64,000 nucleotides of DNA from NCBI GenBank assembly GCA_015709635.1, contig CP054180.1, positions 62,001 to 126,000 on the forward strand, given 5' to 3'. Every line of letters starts with the position of its first letter. Within the stretch, counting starts at the first letter, position 1. Origin of the DNA: Gammaproteobacteria bacterium (lineage in GTDB: Bacteria > Pseudomonadota > Gammaproteobacteria > Burkholderiales > Nitrosomonadaceae). The translations under genes were made by a program, and so were the position numbers. The notes beneath the pieces are model-generated. The model was not told where the DNA came from, did not search any database, and saw only the letters and a list, made by a program, of their open reading frames with translations. Shown here one piece after another: positions 1-9,058 of the stretch.

Positions 1-45
1 GTAAAATCCGCCTGTTTCTAATTTAATGCAAATACTTGACGCTTC

Positions 46-972
46 ATGCCGACATTGACTTTTCAGGAAATCATTTTCACCCTGCAACGCTACTGGGCCA
101 AACAGGGCTGCGCGATTCTGCAACCGTACGATATGGAAGTCGGCGCGGGCACCAGCCACACCGCCACTTTTCTGCGCGCCATCGGCCCCGAACCGTGGAA
201 AGTGGCGTATGTGCAACCGTCGCGGCGGCCGAAAGACGGTCGCTATGGTGAAAACCCGAACCGCTTGCAGCATTATTACCAGTTTCAAGTGGTGCTGAAA
301 CCGGCGCCGAAAAACATCCTGGATCTGTACCTGGATTCGTTACGCGAACTGGGTTTCGATCTGACGCAAAACGACGTGCGCCTGGTCGAGGACGATTGGG
401 AAAATCCGACGCTGGGCGCGTGGGGATTGGGCTGGGAGACCTGGCTGAACGGCATGGAAGTGACGCAATTCACCTATTTCCAGCAAGTCGGCGGCATCGA
501 CTGCAAACCGATCACCGGCGAGATCACTTACGGGCTGGAACGTCTGGCGATGTATTTGCAGGGCGTGGAAAGCGTGTTCGACCTGACTTGGACTAAAGGG
601 CTGCGCTACCACGATGTGTATCATCAGAACGAAGTCGAACAGTCGAAATACAACTTCGAAGAAAGCGACACCGAATTTCTGTTTCTAGCATTCGGTAAGT
701 ATGAGGCACAAGCCAATCGCCTGATCGAAAAACAATTGGCGCTGCCGGCTTACGAGCAAGTGCTGAAAGCCGCACATACCTTCAATCTGCTCGATGCGCG
801 CGGCGCCATTTCGGTGACCGAACGCGCGGCGTATATCGGCCGCATCCGCAACCTGTCGCGGCAAGTCGCCAAAGCGTATTACGACAGCCGTAAGAACCTC
901 AATCCGCCGTTCCCGATGGCACCGCGCGAATGGGTCGCGCAAATGCCGGACATGCAGGAAGCTGCATCATGA
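46..972 (+). CDS. glyQ: Glycyl-tRNA synthetase alpha subunit
   Basis: This is the catalytic subunit of the bacterial alpha2beta2 glycyl-tRNA synthetase, which charges tRNA-Gly in the cytoplasm. The 308-residue product is close to the usual length of about 300. It opens with the family pattern TFQEIIFTLQRYWAKQGC and has the GAGTSHTATFLR and QPSRRPKDGRYGENPNR blocks of the class II core. The ATG start at 46 gives a complete family N-terminus, although no clear ribosome binding site is seen before it. Its TGA overlaps the glyS ATG (ATGA), so the two subunits are translationally coupled at the head of a five-gene run. The gene looks intact. Confidence 0.97.
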   Translation: MPTLTFQEIIFTLQRYWAKQGCAILQPYDMEVGAGTSHTATFLRAIGPEPWKVAYVQPSRRPKDGRYGENPNRLQHYYQFQVVLKPAPKNILDLYLDSLRELGFDLTQNDVRLVEDDWENPTLGAWGLGWETWLNGMEVTQFTYFQQVGGIDCKPITGEITYGLERLAMYLQGVESVFDLTWTKGLRYHDVYHQNEVEQSKYNFEESDTEFLFLAFGKYEAQANRLIEKQLALPAYEQVLKAAHTFNLLDARGAISVTERAAYIGRIRNLSRQVAKAYYDSRKNLNPPFPMAPREWVAQMPDMQEAAS

Positions 973-3155
973 CCAAAAATCTGCTGGTTGAATTATTGGT
1001 CGAGGAATTGCCGCCGAAATCGTTGAAACAACTGGGCGCGAGTTTCTCTGAATTACTCGCCGCCAGCCTGAAAGCGCAAGGCTTGATCGCGCCCGATGCA
1101 ACCGTCACGCCGTATGCTACCCCCAGACGGTTGGCGGTGCATATCGCCAACGTCGCGGCGCAAGCCGCCGATCAAGCGGTTACGCAAAAACTGATGCCAG
1201 TCAAAGTCGGCCTGGACGCCGCAGGTCAGGCGACACCGCCGCTATTGAAAAAACTCGCCAGCTTCGGCGCCGATGCTTCGGCAGTGCTGCAACTCAAACG
1301 CGCGCTGGACGGTAAAACAGAAACCCTGTTTTTGGATATCGTGGTGCAAGGCACGCTGTTGACCGACGGGCTGCAAAAAGCCTTGCAGGAAACGATCAGT
1401 CAATTGCCGATTCCGAAAGTGATGACATATCAGTTAGTCGACGGCTGGAGCAGCGTCAATTTTGTCCGTCCCGCGCATTCTCTGGTGGCGCTGCACGGTG
1501 CCGACGTCGTGCCAGTAAGTGTACTCGGTCTGCAAGCCGGGCGCGAAACGCAAGGGCATCGCTTTGAAGCCAAAGTCAGCCCAATCGTACTGCACAGTGC
1601 CGATAGTTACGCGCAACAACTGCAAACTGAAGGTGCCGTGCTCGCCGGTTTTGCCGAGCGCCGCGCTGAAATCGCGCGCCAGCTTGCCGCCGCTGCGGCG
1701 CATGAGCACTTGACACTGGTTGACGACGATGCCCTGCTTGATGAAGTCACCGCGCTGGTCGAGCATCCCAATGTGCTGATTGGCACATTCGACGCCGAAT
1801 TCCTGCAAGTGCCACAGGAATGCCTGATTCTGACGATGAAAGCGAACCAGAAATACTTCCCGCTGCTCGACGCACACGGAAAGCTTGCCAATAAATTCCT
1901 GCTGGTTGCCAATATCCGCCCGGCCGATCCCGCGCAAGTCATCGCCGGTAACGAACGCGTAGTGCGCTCGCGTTTGGCCGACGCCAAGTTTTTCTTTGAT
2001 CAGGATCGCAAAAAAACGCTGGCATCGCGCTTGCCGGAATTGGGTAAGGTGGTTTATCACAATAAGTTGGGTACCCAGGGCAATCGCATGTTTTATGTTC
2101 GAAACATCGCAACTGCGATAGGTCATCAATTGGCTGGGGATACTCTGGGTAATCAGTCTTTTGAAGCTGCTACGTTAGCCAAGTTGGATCTACTGACTGA
2201 CATGGTCGGTGAATTTCCTGAGTTGCAAGGTATCATGGGACGCTATTACGCGCAGTATGAAGGTTTAAGCGATGATGTCGCGTTTGCCATCGAAGATCAT
2301 TACAAACCGCGCTTTGCCGGCGATGAATTGCCACGCAATGAAGTTGGCATTTGCCTAGCGCTGGCGGACAAACTAGAAACTTTGGTCAATATGTTCGGTA
2401 TCGGTGAAATTCCGACTGGTGACAAAGACCCGTTCGCATTGCGTCGTCATGCGCTGGGCGTTATTCGCATATTGATTGAGAAAAACTTGTCGCTTGAACT
2501 GAATGTGTTAATCCAGCAAGTCATCAAAATTGTCTATGACCCGGTAATTGAAGATCAATGGTCGCAATATTTCCACAAATGGAATACCGGGAAACAGAGT
2601 AGCGCGCGAGCTACTGTAATCCGTCGAGTTCCAGAGGGGTTAGATGAGCAATTGCAGATATTTATTTTCGAGCGGCTTTTTGGCGCTTTGCGCGAGCAAG
2701 GTTACACCGCCCAGGAAGTCGACGCTGTACTCAGTCTGAATCCTCAGCAATTGAGCGATACTCCGAAACGGCTCGCCGCCGTACGGGCGTTTGCCGTATT
2801 GCCGGAAGCGACCAGTCTGGCGGCGGCTAACAAGCGGGTCGGTAATATTCTCAAGAAATCCGAAGGCGCTATCGGCGATCCCGTCGATCCCGGTTTATTG
2901 CAGGAAACCGATGAGCAGGCGCTTTATCAAGCGCTGCAAGCTATTCAGCCGAAAACCGAGAAAGCCTTTGCCGCCGGCGATTACACTGCTTCGCTGCAAC
3001 TGCTGGCAACGCTGAAAACCCCGGTCGATACGTTTTTCGATCATGTCATGGTGAATGTCGACGATGAAAAACTGCGTAATAACCGGCTGGCGTTATTGGC
3101 ACAGTTGCATCGCATCATGAACCGTATCGCCGATCTTTCCAAGCTGGCCACCTGA
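969..3155 (+). CDS. glyS: Glycyl-tRNA synthetase beta subunit
   Basis: This is the tRNA-binding subunit of the alpha2beta2 glycyl-tRNA synthetase. The 728-residue product is somewhat longer than the roughly 690 of enterobacterial GlyS. The N-terminus (MTKNLLVELLVEELPPK) is the standard family opening. An upstream in-frame start at 930 would add 13 residues translated from inside glyQ and was rejected in favour of the ATG at 969, which overlaps the glyQ stop. The middle has the conserved ANQKYFPL and RLADAKFFFDQD segments, and the C-terminal part is the helical anticodon-binding region. It is followed after one base by gmhB. Confidence 0.97.
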   Translation: MTKNLLVELLVEELPPKSLKQLGASFSELLAASLKAQGLIAPDATVTPYATPRRLAVHIANVAAQAADQAVTQKLMPVKVGLDAAGQATPPLLKKLASFGADASAVLQLKRALDGKTETLFLDIVVQGTLLTDGLQKALQETISQLPIPKVMTYQLVDGWSSVNFVRPAHSLVALHGADVVPVSVLGLQAGRETQGHRFEAKVSPIVLHSADSYAQQLQTEGAVLAGFAERRAEIARQLAAAAAHEHLTLVDDDALLDEVTALVEHPNVLIGTFDAEFLQVPQECLILTMKANQKYFPLLDAHGKLANKFLLVANIRPADPAQVIAGNERVVRSRLADAKFFFDQDRKKTLASRLPELGKVVYHNKLGTQGNRMFYVRNIATAIGHQLAGDTLGNQSFEAATLAKLDLLTDMVGEFPELQGIMGRYYAQYEGLSDDVAFAIEDHYKPRFAGDELPRNEVGICLALADKLETLVNMFGIGEIPTGDKDPFALRRHALGVIRILIEKNLSLELNVLIQQVIKIVYDPVIEDQWSQYFHKWNTGKQSSARATVIRRVPEGLDEQLQIFIFERLFGALREQGYTAQEVDAVLSLNPQQLSDTPKRLAAVRAFAVLPEATSLAAANKRVGNILKKSEGAIGDPVDPGLLQETDEQALYQALQAIQPKTEKAFAAGDYTASLQLLATLKTPVDTFFDHVMVNVDDEKLRNNRLALLAQLHRIMNRIADLSKLAT

Positions 3156-3156
3156 T

Positions 3157-3696
3157 ATGAAGCTGATCATCCTCGACCAAACCGGCGTCATTAACGAGAG
3201 CAGCGACACGTTCATCAAAACCCCGGACGAATGGATTGCGATTCCCGGTAGCCTGGAGGCGATTGCGCGCTTGACACATGCCGGGTATCGCGTGGTGATT
3301 GCCACCAATCAGTCGGGCATCGGGCGCGGCTTGCTCGACATGGCGACTTATAACGCCATCAACGACAAAATGTACAAAGCGGTCAATCATGCGGGCGGGC
3401 GTATCGATGCGATATTTTTCTGCCCGCATACCAGCGCGGATAAATGCAATTGCCGCAAACCGGCGACCGGTTTGTTCGACGAAATCATGCAGCGCTACGG
3501 TGTTAATTTGAAAAATGTTCCGGTTGTCGGCGATTCGTTGAAGGATTTGCAGGCTGCCGCCGCAGTTGGCGCGATACCGGCGCTGGTGCTGACCGGTAAC
3601 GGGGAAACGACGCGCGCGGCCAAGGAAATTCCCGCGTATACGCAGATTTTTGCCAATCTGGCGGCTGTCGCCGGCGCACTGGTTGGAGAAGAATAA
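3157..3696 (+). CDS. gmhB: D-glycero-beta-D-manno-heptose 1,7-bisphosphate 7-phosphatase (HAD family, altered motif I)
   Basis: In this family the enzyme removes the 7-phosphate of heptose bisphosphate during synthesis of ADP-heptose for the LPS inner core. The 179-residue length is normal. The zinc-binding loop CPH...CNCRKP (about residues 90-108), the ATNQSG segment and the VGDSLKDLQAA motif IV are all present. The oddity is motif I. The usual DxDG is LDQTG here (Asp7, Thr9), so the second Asp, the general acid/base of HAD phosphatases, is replaced by Thr. The codons read gac caa acc ggc. Activity is therefore uncertain. The gene sits one base after glyS and two bases before plsC, as is common in betaproteobacteria. 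Confidence 0.88.
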   Translation: MKLIILDQTGVINESSDTFIKTPDEWIAIPGSLEAIARLTHAGYRVVIATNQSGIGRGLLDMATYNAINDKMYKAVNHAGGRIDAIFFCPHTSADKCNCRKPATGLFDEIMQRYGVNLKNVPVVGDSLKDLQAAAAVGAIPALVLTGNGETTRAAKEIPAYTQIFANLAAVAGALVGEE

Positions 3697-3698
3697 GC

Positions 3699-4424
3699 GT
3701 GGCATTTTTCCGCTCAGCGTTGTACATGCTGCTGCAAATCATCATCACGCCGCCGTATGCGCTGCTGACGCTGGCGTGCTTTCCGCTATCACCGCATAAC
3801 CGCTACCACGTGACGTCGAGTTGGACGCGCATCATGCTGTTCCTGCTGCGTAACCTGTGCGGTTTGCGCTACCGCATCATCGGTGCGGAGAATATTCCGC
3901 AAACCCCGAGCATCGTGCTTTCCAAGCACCAATCGGCGTGGGAGACGCTGGCGTTTCAGGAAATCTTTCCGCCGCAAGTGTGGGTGTTGAAAAAAGAACT
4001 GTTGCGCATCCCGTTTTTCGGTTGGGGCTTGGCGATGACCAGCCCGATCGCGATCGACCGCAGCACCAAGAAAAAAGCCTTGGAACAAATCGTCGAACAA
4101 GGCAAAGACCGGCTCAAACTAGGCTTTTGGATCGTGGTGTTCCCGGAAGGCACGCGCATTCCGCCGGGACAGCGCGGTAAATACCGCATCGGCGGCGCGT
4201 GGCTGGCGACGCATACCAACGTGCCGGTGGTGCCGGTCGCGCATAACGCCGGGGAATTCTGGGGCAGAAATTCTTTCATCAAACATCCCGGCACGATCAC
4301 CGTCAGCATCGGTCAGCCGATCGATCCCACCGGCATGGAAGCCGGTGAACTGAACGCGCAGGTTGAAACCTGGATCGAGACTGAAATGCTGCGCATCAGC
4401 CGGAACAGCTCACAACAATCCTAG
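3699..4424 (+). CDS. plsC: 1-acyl-sn-glycerol-3-phosphate acyltransferase
   Basis: This enzyme acylates lysophosphatidic acid to phosphatidic acid at the inner membrane in phospholipid synthesis. The 241-residue protein has a hydrophobic N-terminal segment (about residues 5-28), the acyltransferase motif KHQSAWE (the HX4D/E motif, with Glu in the acidic position) and the substrate-binding block VFPEGTR. It starts with GTG at 3699, and GGAGAA lies about 9 bases upstream inside the end of gmhB. It is the fourth gene of the glyQ operon, with two-base gaps on both sides. Confidence 0.93.
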   Translation: MAFFRSALYMLLQIIITPPYALLTLACFPLSPHNRYHVTSSWTRIMLFLLRNLCGLRYRIIGAENIPQTPSIVLSKHQSAWETLAFQEIFPPQVWVLKKELLRIPFFGWGLAMTSPIAIDRSTKKKALEQIVEQGKDRLKLGFWIVVFPEGTRIPPGQRGKYRIGGAWLATHTNVPVVPVAHNAGEFWGRNSFIKHPGTITVSIGQPIDPTGMEAGELNAQVETWIETEMLRISRNSSQQS

Positions 4425-4426
4425 CC

Positions 4427-5116
4427 GTGCCGACACAAACCGCCACGCTCAACGGTCAAACCATCAGCTATACCCTAACACGCAGCCGGCGCCGATCGAT
4501 CGGCCTGCAAATCAGCCAGCATGGCCTGCGCATCAGCGCGCCGTTGCACACGCCACTGGCCCATATCGATAGCGTTTTGCAGCAAAAAGCCGGATGGATC
4601 ACGAAGAAGCTCGCGCAATGGCAGGACAAAAAAAGCTTGGTGCTTGACTGGTCATTGGATGCCGTCTATCCGCTGCTCGGCGAACCGTGGCATATCACAT
4701 TGAAACCTTCAGGAGAAATCGCCATGGCGCGATCATCCGGCCAGGAATTACCGCAACCGCTCGCCATCGAACTCACACCCCGCCAAATCGAAATCTTCGT
4801 GATGAGCTGGTATCAACAGCAAGCCATTACCTGCTTCCAGCAGCGCATCGAACTTTATGCACCGAAATTGGCAGTCCCCACTCCGCCCTTCCGCCTCTCC
4901 CAAGCCAAAACCCGCTGGGGTAGCTGCAACAGCCGCGGCATCATCAGCCTCAACTGGCGCCTGATCCAACTACCACTGCATTTGGTGGATTATGTTGTCG
5001 TGCACGAATTGGCGCATTTGATCGAAATGAATCACTCGAAAGCATTTTGGGAGGTTGTGGAGTTTCTTTGCCCTACTTATAAAATAGCACGTAGGATACT
5101 TAAGGAATATGGCTAA
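4427..5116 (+). CDS. SprT-like/YgjP-type zinc metallopeptidase family protein
   Basis: The 229-residue protein belongs to the family once called DUF45 (YgjP/WLM-like metallohydrolases). The zinc motif HELAH is clear, followed at the expected distance by EMNHSKAFWEVV, which supplies the third His. The TRWGSCN block before it is also typical. The substrate is not known for this family. The start is GTG at 4427, two bases after plsC, so it ends the glyQ operon. The N-terminal half (TISYTLTRSRRRSIGLQIS) is the usual beta-rich region of the family. Confidence 0.85.
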   Translation: MPTQTATLNGQTISYTLTRSRRRSIGLQISQHGLRISAPLHTPLAHIDSVLQQKAGWITKKLAQWQDKKSLVLDWSLDAVYPLLGEPWHITLKPSGEIAMARSSGQELPQPLAIELTPRQIEIFVMSWYQQQAITCFQQRIELYAPKLAVPTPPFRLSQAKTRWGSCNSRGIISLNWRLIQLPLHLVDYVVVHELAHLIEMNHSKAFWEVVEFLCPTYKIARRILKEYG

Positions 5117-5268
5117 TGGAATTTAGTAGGAATGTTACATTCACCGCGATAGTGAAATGAAATTTCACATGTTACTTTCCGGAAACAGCGATGCCTGATT
5201 TACTCTATTCCCTTCTCAACAAAATGATATGATTTGCCCCTGAATATGAACCCATTGCTGGAGAAATC

Positions 5269-5919
5269 ATGCGTAACTCTGAACCCGAATCTGGTTTTAA
5301 TTTCAACCTGATCATGCCGATCGCCATGCTGGCGGTTTTATTAATTGTGCCTTTTTCGTTCAATGCGCTGATGCATATGCTGATGTCCAAAAAACACGCC
5401 AATCCGGTGATCATGAAGTTGCCGGTGGATAGCACCGCAATCACGATTCCATCAACTGCGAAGCAATACGAAAGCTTTGAGGTGACACTTAATCTGGAGA
5501 CGAAACATCTGGCCAAGTTTGTCAACGAGATTGTCGCGACGGCATCCGAAGGAACCGGGATTCAAGGAATCAACGGTGTCGTATCGCCCAACATGAAAGC
5601 TGAAGTTGTCGGTGATGGTTTTGAAATTGACAGGCTGGGACCGCAGGAACCGTTGTCGGGTTACAACGGTGCATCAAGCTGGCGCTGGCGCGTGACACCG
5701 CAATCGTCCGGAGAGCAGGAGTTGAGATTCCAGTTGCATTTATTGACACAAAATAATGTGCAGACGGGCACGAAGGTATTGGGCCTTGCCGAAGCGCATG
5801 TTTCCGTGCAGTCGAATACGATGGAGTGGATCAAGCGTAACGGACTCTTAGTCACTGTGCTGCTATCCGCACTGGCTGCGGTTCTGTACGGATTGCGGCG
5901 GCGCTATGTACGGTCATGA
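5269..5919 (+). CDS. Membrane protein of unknown function with one periplasmic beta-rich domain
   Basis: I do not recognise this 216-residue protein. It has a membrane segment near residues 15-33 and another near 188-206, followed by an Arg-rich end (LRRRYVRS), so the central 150 residues probably face the periplasm. That region is beta-rich and contains WRWRVTPQSSGEQEL, a pattern I associate with extracytoplasmic domains of some predicted receptor-like bacterial proteins; this is a weak resemblance only. A good ribosome binding site (GGAGA) precedes the ATG. The 152 bases upstream contain a short GTGAAAT/ATTTCAC dyad at 5152-5168. It is not part of the glyQ operon. Confidence 0.6.
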   Translation: MRNSEPESGFNFNLIMPIAMLAVLLIVPFSFNALMHMLMSKKHANPVIMKLPVDSTAITIPSTAKQYESFEVTLNLETKHLAKFVNEIVATASEGTGIQGINGVVSPNMKAEVVGDGFEIDRLGPQEPLSGYNGASSWRWRVTPQSSGEQELRFQLHLLTQNNVQTGTKVLGLAEAHVSVQSNTMEWIKRNGLLVTVLLSALAAVLYGLRRRYVRS

Positions 5920-5958
5920 CGGTGTCGCATTTTAAAAGCCGGGTAGTTTCTCGGACCG

Positions 5959-5987
5959 CTTGAAAAAATAATAGATGATCCTTATAT
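5959..5987 (+). promoter_or_regulatory. Candidate sigma-32 (heat shock) promoter for hsp20
   Basis: CTTGAAA at 5959-5965 matches the sigma-32 -35 element. It is followed after 14 bases by CCTTATAT at 5980-5987, which resembles the CCCCATNT -10 element. It lies about 75 bases before the hsp20 start, a sensible place for control of a heat-shock gene. The match was read by eye. Confidence 0.5.
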
Positions 5988-6061
5988 TGCATTTGAAAGT
6001 GTATTTCTTGTAACTGTGATTTACGCAATGTACTTTTTTAATCGATAAGGAGAAATTGAGT

Positions 6062-6487
6062 ATGGCTATTACACGTTATGAACCTTGGGGTCTGTTGAGT
6101 CAGCTGCAAAGAGAACTGGATCGAAGCGTTGCGGAAGGTTCGACCGCAACCGCCGAATGGGCGCCGGCTGTGGATATTAAGGAAGAAGCGGATAAATTTG
6201 TCATTCATGCGGATATTCCCGGTGTTAAACCGGAAGAAATCGATATCAGCATGGAAGATGGCGTGCTGACCATCAAAGGCGAGAAAAAATCGGAAAGCAA
6301 GACTGAGAAGGAAGGCTATAAACGGGTGGAGCGCACCTATGGCTCTTTCTACCGGCGCTTCAGTTTGCCGGATACCGCCAATGCCGAGGCGATTTCCGCA
6401 TCGTCAAAACACGGCGTGCTGGAAGTGGTGATACCGAAGCGTGAAGCGGTGCAACCGAAGAAAATCAATGTAACCTCGGCGGAGTGA
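6062..6487 (+). CDS. Small heat shock protein, Hsp20/alpha-crystallin family
   Basis: This is a cytoplasmic ATP-independent holdase that binds unfolding proteins. The 141-residue product has the alpha-crystallin domain at about residues 38-130, with ADIPGVKPEEIDISMEDG, the GVLTIKGE strand and the closing AISASSKHGVLEVVIPK. VIP stands in place of the I-x-I tail motif. The ATG at 6062 was chosen because AAGGAG lies 9 bases upstream; a TTG two codons earlier would be too close to it. It is a single-gene unit between a sigma-32-like promoter and a strong terminator. Confidence 0.93.
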   Translation: MAITRYEPWGLLSQLQRELDRSVAEGSTATAEWAPAVDIKEEADKFVIHADIPGVKPEEIDISMEDGVLTIKGEKKSESKTEKEGYKRVERTYGSFYRRFSLPDTANAEAISASSKHGVLEVVIPKREAVQPKKINVTSAE

Positions 6488-6518
6488 TTGAAATAAGCTG
6501 CATCGCAGTATGACGATC

Positions 6519-6547
6519 AAAATGGAGCCTGCGGGCTCCATTTTTAT
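6519..6547 (+). terminator. Rho-independent terminator of hsp20
   Basis: AAAATGGAGCC at 6519-6529 pairs perfectly with GGCTCCATTTT at 6534-6544 around a TGCG loop, and T-rich sequence follows. It lies 31 bases after the hsp20 stop. Confidence 0.9.
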
Positions 6548-6672
6548 TCATGCCCTGTTTTTGCCAAGCAGGGGAAAGCATGACACAATGACTTCCCTTG
6601 ATTTTTGCCAAATTCAGAAACAAAAAATCGATTAGTCCCGCAAACTGTTTCATTCAAACTTAGAATTCCCTG

Positions 6673-8598
6673 ATGCCGCTTATTACACTGGAAAATGCCT
6701 GTTTGGCCTTTGGTCATCATGCCTTGCTCGATCATGCCGATTTACAATTGGATCCGGGTGAGCGCGTCGGGTTGATCGGCAGAAACGGTGGCGGTAAATC
6801 AAGCTTGCTGCGCGCGTTGGCCGGTGAGCTCAAGCTCGATGACGGCAAGCTGTGGCGCGCACCCAACGTCAAACTGGCCTATGTCGCGCAAGAACCGTTG
6901 TTAAATCCATCGAACACGGTATACCAGGAAGTTTCCACCGGTTTGGGCAATATCAGCAGGATTTTGCAGGATTACCATGCCATCTCACACGCTTTGGGTG
7001 AAGCGCCGGAAAACACCGATGTGCTGTTGGTTCGCATGCAAGATCTGCAAGCCGCTTTGGAAGTGGAAGATGGATGGAATCTGCAGGCCAAGATAGAAAC
7101 GGTGATCGATAAGCTGAATCTGCCCGCGGATACATTGATCGAGCATCTTTCCGGCGGTTTGAAGAAACGTGTCGCACTGGCACGCGCACTGGTGATTTCG
7201 CCGGATGTGCTGTTGCTGGACGAGCCGACCAATCATCTGGATTTTTCTTCGATCGAGTGGCTGGAAAGTTTGTTGCGGGATTTTCCCGGCAGCGTGTTGT
7301 TTATCACGCATGACCGGCGTTTTCTCGATCATGTCGCAACCCGGATAGTCGAGTTGGATCGCGGCCAATTGCAGTCATTTGCTGGAAAATTCACTGATTA
7401 TCAACGTAAGAAAGCGGAAATGCTCGAAGTCGAGGCGATCCATAACCAGAAATTCGATAAATTCCTGGCACAAGAGGAAGTCTGGATACGCAAAGGTGTC
7501 GAAGCGCGGCGCACGCGCAATGAAGGCAGGGTTCGCAGACTGGAAGCATTGCGGCTGGAACGCGCGGCGCGGCGGGACAAAACTGGAAAAGCGAATATCA
7601 ATCTCGATGCCGGAGAGCGCTCGGGGAAATTGGTTGCCGAGCTGGAGCATGTCAGCAAACGCTACGGCGACAAAGTGATCATCAACGATTTCTCCTGCCG
7701 CATCATGCGTGGTGACCGGGTGGGATTATTGGGGCCCAACGGCGCTGGCAAGTCGACTTTGTTGAAATTGATCTTGGGTGAAATACAGCCGGATTCGGGC
7801 ACCATTCAGCAAGGAACCAAGTTATCAGTGGCTTATTTCGACCAAATGCGCGAACAGCTCGATGAAGAAATGATTTTGACTGATACCATCAGTCCGGGTT
7901 CCGATTTTGTCGAGATCAACGGCAAGCGCAAGCATGTCATCAGTTATTTGGAGGATTTCCTGTTTCCTCCGGAACGCGCCCGTTCTCCGGTCAAATCGTT
8001 GTCGGGTGGTGAACGGAATCGTTTGCTGCTGGCACGATTGTTTACCCGCCCTGCCAATGTATTGGTGCTGGACGAACCCACCAACGATCTGGATATCGAG
8101 ACGCTGGAATTGCTGGAAGCCTTGCTGCAAGACTATGCCGGTACATTGTTTCTGGTCAGCCACGACCGCGAATTTCTGGATAATGTCGTCACTCAAGTAA
8201 TTGCATTTGAAGGAAATGGAAAATTATGTGAATATATTGGCGGTTATGAAGATTGGATACGTGCAAAACAGTTTGAAGATAATATCGGTCAGCAGAAAAT
8301 ATTATCGAAGCAGTCAGAAACTTCACCAACCAGCAGTTCCAAAGCGCCAAGGTTTCCTCGGGTTAAAAAACTGAGTTACCAGGAAGCGCGCGAGCTGGAA
8401 ACATTACCCAGTAAAATCGATGTGTTGGAACAAGAACAGGCAAATATTACTTTGCGCTTGAGTCAACCGGCGATTTACCGCGATTATCCGGATGAAGCAA
8501 AAGCATTACAAACTCGCATTACTGTGATTGAAAAAGAATTGATAGATTGCTTTGCAAGATGGGAAGAATTAGAATCGAAAACGGCTGAGAAATCGTAG
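6673..8598 (+). CDS. uup: ABC-F family ATPase, Uup-like
   Basis: This is a cytoplasmic ABC-F protein with two fused ATPase domains and no membrane part; the family acts on ribosomes or on DNA structures. The 641-residue protein has Walker A GRNGGGKSS (36-44), signature LSGGLKKR and Walker B LLLDEPTNHLD in the first half. GPNGAGKST, LSGGERNR and VLVLDEPTNDLD are in the second. The C-terminal 100 residues (KKLSYQEARELETLP onward) form the coiled-coil domain typical of Uup rather than EttA. No clear ribosome binding site precedes the ATG. It lies between unrelated genes on its own. Confidence 0.93.
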   Translation: MPLITLENACLAFGHHALLDHADLQLDPGERVGLIGRNGGGKSSLLRALAGELKLDDGKLWRAPNVKLAYVAQEPLLNPSNTVYQEVSTGLGNISRILQDYHAISHALGEAPENTDVLLVRMQDLQAALEVEDGWNLQAKIETVIDKLNLPADTLIEHLSGGLKKRVALARALVISPDVLLLDEPTNHLDFSSIEWLESLLRDFPGSVLFITHDRRFLDHVATRIVELDRGQLQSFAGKFTDYQRKKAEMLEVEAIHNQKFDKFLAQEEVWIRKGVEARRTRNEGRVRRLEALRLERAARRDKTGKANINLDAGERSGKLVAELEHVSKRYGDKVIINDFSCRIMRGDRVGLLGPNGAGKSTLLKLILGEIQPDSGTIQQGTKLSVAYFDQMREQLDEEMILTDTISPGSDFVEINGKRKHVISYLEDFLFPPERARSPVKSLSGGERNRLLLARLFTRPANVLVLDEPTNDLDIETLELLEALLQDYAGTLFLVSHDREFLDNVVTQVIAFEGNGKLCEYIGGYEDWIRAKQFEDNIGQQKILSKQSETSPTSSSKAPRFPRVKKLSYQEARELETLPSKIDVLEQEQANITLRLSQPAIYRDYPDEAKALQTRITVIEKELIDCFARWEELESKTAEKS

Positions 8599-8649
8599 CT
8601 CCGATGACAATTTCCATATAAACAACATGGACATACTTGCACTTATTCA

Positions 8650-8678
8650 TTGACCAAATCGGGCGCATCGTTTAAAGT
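8650..8678 (+). promoter_or_regulatory. Candidate sigma-70 promoter for the cytochrome pair
   Basis: TTGACC at 8650-8655 and TAAAGT at 8673-8678 are separated by 17 bases. The strong ribosome binding site GAAGGAGG follows shortly before the cytochrome start at 8705. This is a moderate consensus match only. Confidence 0.35.
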
Positions 8679-8704
8679 TCAACTTTTGAGAGAAGGAGGC
8701 TTAC

Positions 8705-9031
8705 ATGAAACAAAAATTGATTATGAATTTATTACTTGCCTTGGGTATGCTTATGGCGTTTTCAGGGGTGACTCAAGCGGCTGGAGATGCAGCAGCAGCA
8801 AAAGATAAGTTGTCAATGTGTGAAGGTTGTCACGGGATTCCAGGCTATAAAACAGCTTTCCCCAGCGCATATAGTGTTCCAAAGCTTGGCGGACAACATG
8901 CGGATTATATCGTTAAGGCATTGGAAGGCTACAAAAATGGCACACGTAGCCACCCTACCATGACAAGCTTAGCTAAAACATTATCGCAACAAGATATGGA
9001 AGATTTTGCTGCATACTATTCTAAAAATTAA
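8705..9031 (+). CDS. Small periplasmic class I cytochrome c
   Basis: This 108-residue precursor has a Sec signal peptide (about residues 1-25, ending TQAAG), a single haem site CEGCH and a Met in HPTMTSLA that can be the sixth ligand. The LGGQHADYIVKALEGYKNGTR segment is typical of cytochrome c4/c553-type domains that carry electrons in the periplasm. It has a very good ribosome binding site (GAAGGAGG). The next gene encodes a paralogue 27 bases downstream, so the two domains of a diheme c4 are here present as two separate monohaem proteins. The partner is not evident. Confidence 0.9.
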   Translation: MKQKLIMNLLLALGMLMAFSGVTQAAGDAAAAKDKLSMCEGCHGIPGYKTAFPSAYSVPKLGGQHADYIVKALEGYKNGTRSHPTMTSLAKTLSQQDMEDFAAYYSKN

Positions 9032-9058
9032 TTGAGTCATTTACGCAAGGAAAGAATT

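Noticed and set aside
1434..2129. Long minus-strand ORF (231 codons) opposite glyS
   Set aside because: Antisense of a well-supported gene; composition and residues reflect the mirror of glyS codons and show no family pattern.
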